From: Flavobacterium rivuli WB 3.3-2 = DSM 21788
GTDB taxonomy: Bacteria > Bacteroidota > Bacteroidia > Flavobacteriales > Flavobacteriaceae
Direction: 5' to 3'
Assembly (NCBI RefSeq): GCF_000378485.1
Contig: NZ_KB899971.1
Coordinates: 1-64,000, forward strand
Length of the DNA: 64,000 bases
The notes beneath the pieces were generated by a model. It searched no databases. It was given only the letters and a program-made list of their open reading frames with translations, and was not told where the DNA came from. The translations under genes and the position numbers were made by a program. Below, piece by piece: positions 26,801-34,062 of the stretch; the stretch's first letter is position 1, and each line of letters starts with the position of its first letter.

Positions 26801-28337
26801 CACGGCCGCGCCCCTTAGGGGTAGCCAGTTTTTCGCCGTCTTTTACACACAATAAAATATCGTGGGCATGGCTGTCTTCTTTATTAACGTAATAGGTATT
26901 GTTTGTAGCTACAAGTTTTACATTGTTCTTACGTGCCAGCTTTATCAGTGTTTCGTTTACACGGTTCTCGTCTTCCTGTCCGTGGCGCATAATTTCCATG
27001 TACAGGTCGTCGCCAAATTCAGCTTTCCACCATAGCAGTGCTTCTTCGGCCTGGTTCTCACCCATGTTAAGCACCTTGTTAGGCACTTCACCATACAGGT
27101 TACCGGTAAGCACCATGATATCTTCTTTATACTGCTGAATAACAGCACGGTCTATACGCGGTACATAATAAAAGCCCTGCGTATAGGCTATAGACGACAT
27201 TTTTGCCAGATTGTGGTAGCCCTTTTTGTTTTTGGCAAGCAACACTACCTGGTAGCCATTGTCTTTACGGGATTTATCTTTGTGGTTTTCGCACACAAAA
27301 AACTCCACACCCACAATGGGTTTAACTACAGTCTCCGTAGGCTGTTCTCCAGCCTCTACCGCAGCTTTGTTTTTAGCTTCTGCAGCTTTATTATGATTAA
27401 AAACAGCACTCACAAAATGGAATGCCCCCATCATGTTGGCATGATCGGTCATGGCAACGGCAGGCATGCGGTGCTTTGCAGCCGCCTTAACAAGGTCGGG
27501 CACGCTAATGGTACTTTGCAGTACGCTAAATTGTGTATGGTTATGCAAATGCACAAAGTCTACATCAGCAAGATCCTGCTTAACAACAGGCGCGGTGTAC
27601 TGTACGGCTTCGGCTCCTTTAAGTTTTTCAAGTCGTTTACGAACCTCTTCAGATGCCTGCTTAAGATTAATGTGCTTAAGCCCTATAAGCTGTATAGGCT
27701 GTGGGTTCTTTGTCCTGAAATCATGAAAATATTCAGGATAGGCATCCAGTTCTTTATGAGTATAGGTTTCCCTCTTTACCAGTTCAAGAAAGCAACGGGT
27801 GGTTGCCTCAACGTCGGCAGTGGCATTGTGCGCTTCAGAGAAAGGTTCGCTAAAAAGGTATTCGTGCAGCTCTGTAAGCGTAGGCAGTTTAAACCTGCCG
27901 CCACGACCTCCCGGAAGTTTTAGCATCTCGGCAGTAATCTCAGTACAGGTATCCAGCACTTTCATAGCAGCCAGCGGACTATCTACACCATGACGGTGAA
28001 ATTCGCTACCCATAATATTTACGTCGAAGCCTACATTCTGGCCTACAATAAATTTAGATTTACTAAGCGCAATATTAAATTTCTCCAGCACTTCAGCTAA
28101 AGAAATTCCCTGTTCTAATGCAAGATCGGTAGAGATACCGTGAATACGTTCGGCATCATAGGGTATATTAAAGCCGTCCGGCCTTACCATAAAATCGTAG
28201 TTCTCTATAAGGCCGCCCATCTCGTCGTGCAGCTGCCATGCTATCTGTATACAGCGGGGCCAGTTATCGGTATCGGTAATTGGGGCATCCCAGCGCTTGG
28301 GTAATCCGGTTGTTTCAGTGTCAAATATCAGGTACAT
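23829..28337 (-). CDS. dnaE: DNA polymerase III alpha subunit with N-terminal proofreading exonuclease
   Basis: A 1,502-residue replicative polymerase. Residues 1-190 form a DnaQ-type 3'-5' exonuclease (FDTETTG with the catalytic Asp and Glu; later HNATADVEAT). From about residue 260 comes the PHP domain (FVHLHNHTQFSVLQS, MTDHANMMGAFHF), then the C-family polymerase core with the metal-binding PDIDIDFDD motif and GRGSAAGSAVAYCL, then the tandem helix-hairpin-helix and OB-fold (FGGIISNVQHRVTKNNKGWATFLLEG) and a C-terminal tail. Bacteroidota DnaE proteins often carry this fused exonuclease, unlike the enterobacterial enzyme, which uses separate DnaQ. The long open frames antisense to this gene are shadows. 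Confidence 0.96.
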   Translation of the reverse strand: MYLIFDTETTGLPKRWDAPITDTDNWPRCIQIAWQLHDEMGGLIENYDFMVRPDGFNIPYDAERIHGISTDLALEQGISLAEVLEKFNIALSKSKFIVGQNVGFDVNIMGSEFHRHGVDSPLAAMKVLDTCTEITAEMLKLPGGRGGRFKLPTLTELHEYLFSEPFSEAHNATADVEATTRCFLELVKRETYTHKELDAYPEYFHDFRTKNPQPIQLIGLKHINLKQASEEVRKRLEKLKGAEAVQYTAPVVKQDLADVDFVHLHNHTQFSVLQSTISVPDLVKAAAKHRMPAVAMTDHANMMGAFHFVSAVFNHNKAAEAKNKAAVEAGEQPTETVVKPIVGVEFFVCENHKDKSRKDNGYQVVLLAKNKKGYHNLAKMSSIAYTQGFYYVPRIDRAVIQQYKEDIMVLTGNLYGEVPNKVLNMGENQAEEALLWWKAEFGDDLYMEIMRHGQEDENRVNETLIKLARKNNVKLVATNNTYYVNKEDSHAHDILLCVKDGEKLATPKGRGRGFRFGLPNSEYYFKPGGEMKKLFADVPDAIVNIQDIVDKVETYSLYRDVLLPKFDIPEEFLVVEDEADGGKRGENNFLRNLTYEGAKKRYGEITDDIRERLDFELKTIENSGYPGYFLIVQDFIAEARRMGVSVGPGRGSAAGSAVAYCLWITNIDPIKYDLLFERFLNPDRVSMPDIDIDFDDEGRSSVMDYVINKYGASQVAQIITYGTMAAKSSIRDTARVLDLPLFEADKIAKLIPNLKLAKIFSLDTNALKAALRSEEYEKVVELIAMATGQDLTGETIQQAKVLEGSLRNTGIHACGVIITPSDITNFVPVSVAKDSDLYVTQFDNSVVESAGLLKMDFLGLKTLTLIKDTVKLVKYKRNIDLDPETFPIDDVKTYELFQRGETVGVFQYESPGMQKYMKDLKPTVFADLIAMNALYRPGPLEYIPSFVRRKNGEEPIQYDLDACEEYLKETYGITVYQEQVMLLSQKLAGFTKGEADVLRKAMGKKQKDVLDKMKPKFVAQAAEKGHDAKVLEKIWKDWEAFASYAFNKSHSTCYAWVAYQTAYLKAHYPAEYMAAVLSNNMNDIKQVTFFMEECKRMGLEVLGPDVNESFYKFTVNDYNAVRFGMGAVKGVGAGAVATIVESRKTGHYKSIFDLAKRLDLRAANKKAFENLALAGGFDCFNNTHRAQYFHMDNSENITFLEKAIRYGSKFQENENSSQVSLFGEASDVQIPEPVVPPCEEWSTMEKLAREKDVVGIYISGHPLDDYRFEIKYFCNARLEALKNLEQQVNKSLSFGGIISNVQHRVTKNNKGWATFLLEGYDESHEFKIYGEEYLKFRHFLINSNFAHIKLMVREGWTNQEGKKGEPRLQFIGISQLQDVLETAAKKLTIMLNVAELQEQLVASLHQLFNVNRGDNPITFEVMELNKITKQVAVQSAAAPVKEVSDDENDENYDEEVNEPVMTDVEDVQVVTRLVMPSRKMKVKISTDLLHELDRLQVNFKLN

Positions 28338-28367
28338 ACAACTATGGATTTTTTATTATGTAGTAAA

Positions 28368-28402
28368 CAAAAATCAGGCTATAAAGCCTGACATCAAAAA
28401 TA
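28368..28402 (-). promoter_or_regulatory. dnaE promoter box with adjacent hairpin
   Basis: TATTTTTG on the minus strand (28395-28402) is an exact -7 box. Four bases further on a perfect stem TCAGGCT/AGCCTGA (28374-28391, four-base loop) is followed on the minus strand by five T. The hairpin is either the terminator of the small upstream membrane-protein gene or a hairpin at the very 5' end of the dnaE RNA. Confidence 0.5.
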
Positions 28403-28508
28403 CGATATTTTACAGAAACAGGGAAATTGAATTATGAACAAAGATATAAACCCATGATTGTTTAGTGGACGATTTCACATTCCAGCATTTGTGCAAAACT
28501 AAATGCTC

Positions 28509-28706
28509 TTATCTTTTCATTGCCCTTATTACAGCATTGGTTCGCCTGTCAGCATACATTCTGTTGAGTGCTGTAACAGCCCATATAAAAGCAGGTATCC
28601 ACCCTATTAGGGTAAGCTGTAATATAAGGCATATTATACCCGATAGTATTTTACCCTGCAAAAACAACGACAGCCACGGGAAGAAAAATGCAATAATGTA
28701 CCTCAT
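28509..28706 (-). CDS. YqaE/Pmp3-family small membrane protein
   Basis: A 65-residue protein with two hydrophobic helices: MRYIIAFFFPWLSLFLQGKILSGIICLILQ, then TLIGWIPAFIWAVTALNRMY. The pattern P-W-L-S-x-F-L-x-G-K and G-W-I-P-A-x-I-W-A is that of the YqaE/Pmp3 (UPF0057) family, which is often stress-induced. The open frame extends 32 codons further upstream, but that part reads through the terminator region (28773-28803) and is not conserved-looking; the ATG at 28706 fits family length. Confidence 0.82.
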   Translation of the reverse strand: MRYIIAFFFPWLSLFLQGKILSGIICLILQLTLIGWIPAFIWAVTALNRMYADRRTNAVIRAMKR

Positions 28707-28772
28707 TTGATTTTTTGTTTTGATGATGATCGCTAATGTAGAAAATAAAATGACAGGTGAATTAATCGTAAA

Positions 28773-28803
28773 CAAAAAAATGCCCCGCTGCGAACGGGGC
28801 ATT
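28773..28803 (-). terminator. Terminator of the DUF3244-like gene
   Basis: TGCCCCG (28781-28787) pairs with CGGGGCA (28795-28801) around a seven-base loop, followed on the minus strand by seven T. It lies 24 bases after the stop of the gene at 28827. Confidence 0.88.
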
Positions 28804-28826
28804 TTACTATAACCAAACCTTTTTAT

Positions 28827-29417
28827 TTATCGCGCTGCAACAGCCTCAACAAACGTTTTGTTGTTGTACTTAGTTACAAGCGTGAAATTTTTAGCCGTTG
28901 TAGACTTAATGTTGAACCTTTTTGCAAGTGTTTGCTCACCGTTTACAGTTTCGCTGTACACTTCGTTATTGTTATCATCATACATTTTTATTTCTACGGG
29001 CGATTTTCCGTTGTTTAGGATGCTTACTGTTACAATACCATCTTTAGTAAATACTACCGGTTTGTAAGTTTCGGCAACTACAGTACCTGCAACCGTAGCA
29101 GTAGTACCATTAATTGTAATTTCATGACGTGAAACTTTAGTTGCAGTTTCAGTCTCTAAAAAATAAGTACCTGCAGGTAAAGCAGTAAGATCGTAAGTCC
29201 TGGTAATTTTACCGTCTTTGCTTTTTAGTGTTTCGTTAAAAACCTCTCCACCATCAGTATTAAAGATAGAAACATGTACGTTTTTAGCCTCGTTAATTGC
29301 AAAGCTTATTACTTTACCAGATTTTACACTTACAGAGAAGTTACCATCATTAGCGCGCATTGTAAACGCAGTAAAAAACACTACCAATGCTAAACCGAAT
29401 TTCATTACATTTTTCAT
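28827..29417 (-). CDS. Secreted DUF3244-like / T9SS-CTD-like beta-sandwich protein
   Basis: A 196-residue exported protein. I start it at the ATG at 29417 (MKNVMKFGLALVVFFTAFTMRAND), a normal signal peptide; the longer frame from 29471 adds residues that cover the promoter. The mature part contains two similar beta-sandwich units of about 85 residues, each with a V-x-V-S-I-x-x-x-x-G pattern, a Y-D-L/NNEVYSE strand and a C-terminal strand. DYDLTALPAGTYFLETET resembles DUF3244 and type A sorting-domain folds, but there is no clear export signature at its end. Function unknown; a periplasmic location is likely. Confidence 0.75.
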   Translation of the reverse strand: MKNVMKFGLALVVFFTAFTMRANDGNFSVSVKSGKVISFAINEAKNVHVSIFNTDGGEVFNETLKSKDGKITRTYDLTALPAGTYFLETETATKVSRHEITINGTTATVAGTVVAETYKPVVFTKDGIVTVSILNNGKSPVEIKMYDDNNNEVYSETVNGEQTLAKRFNIKSTTAKNFTLVTKYNNKTFVEAVAAR

Positions 29418-29572
29418 ATCTATATTCTTTATGTTGTTTTCTAAATTTCTATACTGTAAAGTTACACACATACACTCTTTACCAGCACATCTATATTTTC
29501 ATATATCTATGCTATATTAACTTTACGAAAACGTTTTTTAGTTAAATTAAGTCAATTTACGTGTTATTTAAG

Positions 29573-29580
29573 TATCTTTG
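29573..29580 (+). promoter_or_regulatory. -7 box of the AraC-type gene at 29602
   Basis: TATCTTTG matches TAnnTTTG exactly, 21 bases before the ATG. No suitably spaced TTG upstream. Confidence 0.55.
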
Positions 29581-29601
29581 TAGTGCAAATCAGGGAGTAA
29601 A

Positions 29602-30477
29602 ATGAAAACATTAAAGCCAAGTTTTGAGGTAATTGAGCCATCTTTTGGCAGTTCGTTTACCTATACAAGTTATGTGCAAAATGCAAACATACGCTCGCAT
29701 GTATGGCATTACCACCCGGAAGTAGAGTTAGTATTTGTAAACGGAGGGGCAGGCAAACGACAGATAGGCAGCCATATATCCTATTATAATGATGGCGACC
29801 TTATACTTATAGGCAGTAACCTGCCCCACTGCGGCTTTACCGACGATACTACCGGCAACACCCACGAAACGGTTATACAAATGAAACCCGATTTTCTTGG
29901 TGAGGGTTTTATGCAATTACCGGAGACTAAAAATTTAGCTGGCATTTTTGAACGGGCCAAACGTGGCATTGCCTTTAGCCCCGAAACCCGCAAAGCCGTA
30001 GGAGAAAAACTGGAGGCAATGGAAGAGATGATGCCCTTTGAAAGGCTGCTGGGAATGATACATGTGCTTAACGAACTGGAACAGGCAACTGATTATAAAG
30101 TACTTAATGCTGAAGGGTTTGCCCTGGAAACACAGGTACAGGATAACGACCGTATTAATATGGTATTTAATTATGTAAAAGATAATTTTAAGAACCCAAT
30201 TACGCTCGATGATATAGCCGAAAGGGCGAGCATGACCGTGCCTTCTTTTTGCCGCTACTTTAAAAAAATGACACGTAAAACCTTTGTGCAGTTTGTGAAC
30301 GAATACCGAGTGGTACATGCCTGCAAACTATTGGCAGAAAATACTATGAGCATTGCCGATGTATCTTATGAAAGCGGGTTTAACAACTTTAGCCATTTTA
30401 ATAAATCGTTTAAAGAAGTTACCGGCAGGAATGCCTCGCAATACAGGCATGAGTTGCGTAATGTAGTGGCAGATTAA
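29602..30477 (+). CDS. AraC-family regulator with N-terminal cupin
   Basis: A 291-residue regulator. Residues 1-130 form a cupin sensor (SHVWHYHPEVELVFVNGGAGKRQIGSHI, then GDLILIGSNLPHCGF). The last 100 residues carry two helix-turn-helices (ITLDDIAERASMTVPSFCRYFKKMTRKTFVQFVNEYR and IADVSYESGFNNFSHFNKSFKEVTGRNASQYR). This arrangement is typical of sugar- or uronate-responsive activators in Bacteroidota. The neighbouring DeoR gene is convergent, and no transport or catabolic operon is adjacent, so the ligand and targets are unknown. Confidence 0.92.
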   Translation: MKTLKPSFEVIEPSFGSSFTYTSYVQNANIRSHVWHYHPEVELVFVNGGAGKRQIGSHISYYNDGDLILIGSNLPHCGFTDDTTGNTHETVIQMKPDFLGEGFMQLPETKNLAGIFERAKRGIAFSPETRKAVGEKLEAMEEMMPFERLLGMIHVLNELEQATDYKVLNAEGFALETQVQDNDRINMVFNYVKDNFKNPITLDDIAERASMTVPSFCRYFKKMTRKTFVQFVNEYRVVHACKLLAENTMSIADVSYESGFNNFSHFNKSFKEVTGRNASQYRHELRNVVAD

Positions 30478-30594
30478 AGAAGTGATCAGTATACAGTCGC
30501 AGTATTCTGGCAGCACTCAACACCAGCCCTATCCTTAGGAGACATTGCGGGTAAGTTGTCTAAAAATCCAACAATCTAATATCCAATAATCCTT

Positions 30595-31341
30595 CTAAAC
30601 CACCTTTAACCCTAAGTCGCGGTAAGGCTGTAGTTTTTCGTTATCGCTGTCGGCCTCCGTTATTAATACGTCTACTTTAGTAATAGGGCAAATAAAGAAC
30701 GATTCGGCAGTATCAATTTTTTCGAGGGTAGATAGCGCAATAATTTGTTGCGAGTTCTCTACCATATTCCGCTTTACAAGGCTGTCTTCATAACTGCGTG
30801 CCGTAAGGCCTATAGTGTGAATGCTGCTTACCCCAAAAAAGTAAATATTAGCCCGCACATTCCTTATAGTATCTATAGCCTGCTGACCTATAGTAGTAAA
30901 AGCCGTTTTATAAAGGCGCCCACCTGCAAATATTACCTCGGCGTTAGGGTGGTCTTCCAGTACATCAGCTACCGGGAAACTGTTTGTTACAACCTGTATC
31001 TTTAAATCCCTGGGTAGCATTTGCGCTACCGCAAGTACAGATGTACCCCCATCCATAAAAATAGTCTGCCCGTTTTTAAGGAACGGTATTGCCTTCTCTG
31101 CCATGCGCAGTTTATGGCTTACATCATATTTTTCGCGGTCGCGGTAATGCTGCGGTATGGTAGATGTGGGAATGGCACCACCCCTTACTGCTTTTAGTAA
31201 CCCCTGCACATCCAGCTCTTTAATATCGCGGCGCACCGTATCTTCAGATACGTTAAGTATGCGACTCATCTCTGTAAGCTGCACCTTATTATCTTTTGTA
31301 AGTTGCTCTAATATTAACTGCAGGCGTTCTTCTTTAACCAT
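30595..31341 (-). CDS. DeoR-family transcriptional regulator
   Basis: A 248-residue repressor. The N-terminal winged helix-turn-helix has the DeoR signature (VQLTEMSRILNVSEDTVRRDIKELDVQGLLKAVRGGAI). The C-terminal part is the sugar-phosphate isomerase-like sensor (NGQTIFMDGGTSVLAVAQMLP, FFGVSSIHTIGLT, IICPITKVDVLITEADS). It is divergent from the deoxyribonucleotidase gene, and the 110-base gap holds TTGCAA direct repeats that overlap both promoters, so it probably controls itself and that gene. The effector is likely a phosphorylated sugar, but which one is unknown. Confidence 0.93.
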   Translation of the reverse strand: MVKEERLQLILEQLTKDNKVQLTEMSRILNVSEDTVRRDIKELDVQGLLKAVRGGAIPTSTIPQHYRDREKYDVSHKLRMAEKAIPFLKNGQTIFMDGGTSVLAVAQMLPRDLKIQVVTNSFPVADVLEDHPNAEVIFAGGRLYKTAFTTIGQQAIDTIRNVRANIYFFGVSSIHTIGLTARSYEDSLVKRNMVENSQQIIALSTLEKIDTAESFFICPITKVDVLITEADSDNEKLQPYRDLGLKVV

Positions 31342-31359
31342 GACCCAATATATTTACGG

Positions 31360-31367
31360 CAAAGATA
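31360..31367 (-). promoter_or_regulatory. -7 box of the DeoR gene
   Basis: TATCTTTG on the minus strand matches the consensus exactly and lies 18 bases from the DeoR ATG at 31341. The TTGCAA array begins 13 bases upstream. Confidence 0.6.
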
Positions 31368-31380
31368 CAGAAATTTAATA

Positions 31381-31439
31381 TTGCAAAACTTTGCAATTTG
31401 TTGCAATATATTGCGACTATTGCGTTATCTTTGTTGCAA
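31381..31439. promoter_or_regulatory. Phased TTGCAA operator array
   Basis: TTGCAA occurs at 31381, 31391 and 31401, TTGCGA at 31411, TTGCGT at 31420 and TTGCAA at 31434. The first four are exactly 10 bases apart, about one helical turn, so they face one side of the DNA. The array covers the upstream parts of both divergent promoters and is the probable DeoR binding region. Confidence 0.6.
31398..31433 (+). promoter_or_regulatory. Promoter of the deoxyribonucleotidase gene
   Basis: TATCTTTG (31426-31433) is an exact -7 box. A TTG at 31401-31403 lies 22 bases upstream, inside a TTGCAA repeat, so operator binding would cover the -33 element. The box is 18 bases before the ATG at 31452. Confidence 0.6.
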
Positions 31440-31451
31440 AATATAGCAATT

Positions 31452-32054
31452 ATGAAATCAGGTAAAAAAACCATCGCAATTGATATGGACGGTGTAATAG
31501 CCGATGTTGAGAAACATTATATCGATTGGTACGAAAGAGATTACGGTGTACGAATAGACCGAAAGACAATGGAAGGCTTAATGGAGCATGAAGCTATGCC
31601 CGAAAAAGGAGCTATTATGAAATTTTTAACCACGCCGGGATTCTTCAGGACTGTACCGGTTATGGAAGGAGCAGTTGAAGCTGTAAAGGACCTTATGCAC
31701 GATTATGAAGTGTACATAGTATCGGCAGCAATGGAGTTCCCATTATCATTATACGAAAAACACCAATGGCTTGCAGAGCATTTCCCATTCATCAGCTGGA
31801 AGAACATTATTTTTTGTGGTGATAAAAGTGTTATTGATACCGACTTTTTAATTGATGACCACCTCAAAAATCTTGATTTTTGCAAAGGCAAGGCACTTAT
31901 GTTTACTGCTTTTCATAACGTTAAGCACAATACTCACCAAAGGGTAAACAACTGGAAAGAAATACCAACTGTAGTGCGCGACCTTACCGAGATACGATCT
32001 AAGGTTAAAAAAATTGCTGTGCCGCCAGTTCCCGAAAACAGGCCAAGATGGTAA
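31452..32054 (+). CDS. 5'(3')-deoxyribonucleotidase-like HAD phosphatase
   Basis: A 200-residue HAD-superfamily phosphatase. Motif I IAIDMDGVIADV carries the nucleophile and acid/base Asp pair, VYIVSAAMEFP is motif II, and FLIDDHLKNLDF is motif IV. The length and the DMDGVIAD start match the NT5C family, which dephosphorylates deoxyribonucleoside monophosphates. The long frame begins at 31398, but that part contains the promoter; the ATG at 31452 (MKSGKKTIAID) is used. The pairing with a DeoR regulator hints at a sugar- or nucleoside-linked role, which is inference. Confidence 0.85.
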   Translation: MKSGKKTIAIDMDGVIADVEKHYIDWYERDYGVRIDRKTMEGLMEHEAMPEKGAIMKFLTTPGFFRTVPVMEGAVEAVKDLMHDYEVYIVSAAMEFPLSLYEKHQWLAEHFPFISWKNIIFCGDKSVIDTDFLIDDHLKNLDFCKGKALMFTAFHNVKHNTHQRVNNWKEIPTVVRDLTEIRSKVKKIAVPPVPENRPRW

Positions 32055-32136
32055 TAGCGTAATTACCCGTTAGGACTTTTTATACCGTATACCTTTAAAT
32101 CTTTATTAAAGTATACCAAGTTGTTTGCTCTTTATT

Positions 32137-32165
32137 TTGTGTTTATAAGTATTTACTTAAATTTG
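32137..32165 (+). promoter_or_regulatory. Promoter of the PH/SHOCT gene
   Basis: TAAATTTG (32158-32165) is an exact -7 box. A TTG (32137-32139) lies 18 bases upstream. The predicted start is about 12 bases before the ATG at 32184. Confidence 0.65.
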
Positions 32166-32183
32166 GTAAAAATATAAACCGAA

Positions 32184-32960
32184 ATGAAAGAGCAGTTTAA
32201 AAAGTTCCTAAACGAAGAGCAGGATCCTAAGGCAATAGAGAAAATTACCACTAAGCTTAACGACCTGCTGATGAAGAATGAGGAAGTAGGCTACATCGGT
32301 GTACAAAAAAGGCCTGCCATAAATGTTTTTCCGGATAGTATTGTGCTTACCAATAAGCGCATTATTATGTGTAAACCCAAAAACCTGGGGCTTTCTATGG
32401 ATTTTACAGATTATCCGTGGAGCCTTATATCCGGGGCTTTTGTAAAAGAAAACATTTTAGGTTCTGAATTTTCATTTACTACAAATACAGATATTACGGT
32501 ATCTATAGAATATATCCCTAAAATACAGGCACGCAAAATTTATACGTTTGCCAAGGAGCAACTGGAGTTACTTAAAGAACCCCAAACGCCTCCTGCTGCT
32601 GTTATACCGGAACCTGTAAAGGCTGTTGAAGAAGACCGCGAACTACAAAAACCGGATCCGCTTCCCTTAAATATTAATGATGACATTGCAGATGATGGCG
32701 TTGAAGAAGTAGAAACCGAAGAGGTTACTAATTTTGCAGAGATAATTAACTCCGGTTTACAGCCATCGCAGTCTTACTATACCGAAAAGCCTGAACCACC
32801 TGTTGCCGAAGAAAAGCCCGCTGCCAAAGGCGGCCTTGCCGAACTGAGCAAGGAAGAGCTTTTTGAAAAACTGCAAAACTATAAGAAGTTATTAGACAAC
32901 GGCCTTATACTGCAAGGCGAATATGATACTTTTAAGAAAGAAATATTAAGCTATTTGTAA
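32184..32960 (+). CDS. Bacterial PH-domain protein with C-terminal SHOCT-like motif
   Basis: A 258-residue soluble protein in three parts. Residues 1-135 resemble a bacterial pleckstrin-homology (YokE-like) domain (PDSIVLTNKRIIMCKPKNLG, YPWSLISGAFVKENILGSEFSF). Residues 140-215 are an acidic, Pro-rich linker. Residues 218-258 (LSKEELFEKLQNYKKLLDNGLILQGEYDTFKKEILSYL) are a short SHOCT-type helical motif, which often serves in oligomerisation. The function is unknown. It is a single gene with its own promoter. Confidence 0.82.
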   Translation: MKEQFKKFLNEEQDPKAIEKITTKLNDLLMKNEEVGYIGVQKRPAINVFPDSIVLTNKRIIMCKPKNLGLSMDFTDYPWSLISGAFVKENILGSEFSFTTNTDITVSIEYIPKIQARKIYTFAKEQLELLKEPQTPPAAVIPEPVKAVEEDRELQKPDPLPLNINDDIADDGVEEVETEEVTNFAEIINSGLQPSQSYYTEKPEPPVAEEKPAAKGGLAELSKEELFEKLQNYKKLLDNGLILQGEYDTFKKEILSYL

Positions 32961-33047
32961 TTCAAACATTTTAGAGTAGGCATGTTTGAGTGAAGCTAAG
33001 GCCTTAAACTTCGTTGCGTTAAACAAATTACAAGTTGAGGTGTTAAA

Positions 33048-33086
33048 AATCATTTGCTGTTTGAGCGTAGCGAGTTCAAATGATTT
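33048..33086. repeat. Inverted repeat AAATCATTTG
   Basis: AAATCATTTG pairs with CAAATGATTT around a 19-base loop containing GAGCGTAGCGAG. It has no T-run and lies between two same-strand genes; it looks like a dispersed palindromic element rather than a terminator. Confidence 0.5.
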
Positions 33087-33136
33087 AGCCGAAGCTTATA
33101 ATTTGTAGCATAAGAAGTTAGAGCCTTGAATTTTTG

Positions 33137-33162
33137 CTTCTTTTGTTTCAAGACAAAAGAAG
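33137..33162. repeat. Hairpin CTTCTTTTGT / ACAAAAGAAG
   Basis: A perfect 10-base inverted repeat with a six-base loop, 53 bases before the enoyl-CoA hydratase gene. No T-run follows. It may be part of a repeat block with 33048-33086. Confidence 0.55.
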
Positions 33163-33214
33163 ATATAAAACATTTCAGGTAGCTAAAGTATAATCAAAAG
33201 CACAAAACCAAACA

Positions 33215-33970
33215 ATGGATGCATTTGTAACATCAACCATAAAAAATGGCATAGGTACCATTACCTTTTTTCACCCGCAGGGTAACTCAATGCCATCGGC
33301 GCAATTAGCAAAACTTACTGCCGAAATTGAAAAACTGGGTAACGATACTACCGTAAAAGTTATTGTATTAAAAAGTGAAGGCGACAGGGCTTTTTGTGCC
33401 GGAGCCTCTTTTGATGAACTTACTGCTATTACAGATATAGAAACGGGTAAAGCCTTTTTCTCCGGCTTTGCCAATGTTATAAATGCCATGCGCAAAACAC
33501 CTAAATTTGTTATTGCCCGAATTCAGGGTAAGGCTGTAGGCGGCGGTGTGGGCATTGCTGCGGCTGCAGATTATACCTTTGCAACAAATGCCGCGGAGGT
33601 TAAGCTGAGCGAGCTTACTATAGGCATAGGCCCATTTGTTATAAGCCCTGCTGTAGAGCGCAAAACAGGCACTACAGCTTTTATGGAAATGTCGCTTAAT
33701 GCAACCGATTTTTATCCTGCACAATGGGCACAGCAAAAAGGCTTATTTGCAGAAGTTTTCGACTCTGTTGCTGAAATGGATAATGCTGTTGATACACTCG
33801 CAACAAAACTTGCCGGTTACAATCCTGATGCCATGCAGTTATTAAAACAGGTTGCCTGGGAAAATGCCAGCCATTGGGATATCCTTTTACAGGAAAGAGC
33901 CGAAATGAGCGGCAAACTTGTGCTATCAGATTTTACGATAAAAGCATTAGAGGCTTTTAAGGCAAAATAA
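33215..33970 (+). CDS. Enoyl-CoA hydratase/isomerase family protein
   Basis: A 251-residue crotonase. The oxyanion-hole segments are FCAGASFDEL and GKAVGGGVGIAAAADYTFA. The second is followed by KLSELTIGIGPFVISPAVERKTG, with the Glu at a catalytic position. The pattern is closest to methylglutaconyl-CoA hydratase-like enzymes of leucine breakdown, but family members act on many acyl-CoAs, so the substrate is not assigned. It stands alone and shares a bidirectional terminator with kmo. Confidence 0.9.
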   Translation: MDAFVTSTIKNGIGTITFFHPQGNSMPSAQLAKLTAEIEKLGNDTTVKVIVLKSEGDRAFCAGASFDELTAITDIETGKAFFSGFANVINAMRKTPKFVIARIQGKAVGGGVGIAAAADYTFATNAAEVKLSELTIGIGPFVISPAVERKTGTTAFMEMSLNATDFYPAQWAQQKGLFAEVFDSVAEMDNAVDTLATKLAGYNPDAMQLLKQVAWENASHWDILLQERAEMSGKLVLSDFTIKALEAFKAK

Positions 33971-33997
33971 TTCAACTGGATTTAGCTTAACAATAAA

Positions 33998-34042
33998 CAC
34001 AAACAACCCCTTATCTAAAATTTAAATAAGGGGTTGTTTGTA
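33998..34042. terminator. Bidirectional terminator between enoyl-CoA hydratase and kmo
   Basis: ACAAACAACCCCTTA (33999-34013) pairs perfectly with TAAGGGGTTGTTTGT (34027-34041). The genes on either side converge here. Confidence 0.85.
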
Positions 34043-34062
34043 TAGGCAAAGAAAGCATTATA

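Noticed and set aside
27213..27923. Long open frame (236 codons) on the plus strand inside dnaE
   Set aside because: It is antisense to the exonuclease and PHP parts of dnaE, has no ordinary protein composition (Cys/Phe/Lys-rich) and no promoter; a shadow of dnaE.
31381..31439. TTGCAA repeats as a small CRISPR-like array
   Set aside because: The repeat words are six bases, with spacers of only three to eight bases, and no cas gene is nearby; operator sites explain them better.
32961..33214. Possible small RNA or terminator in the gap before the enoyl-CoA hydratase gene
   Set aside because: The hairpins there lack T-runs and promoter boxes; I recorded them only as repeats.
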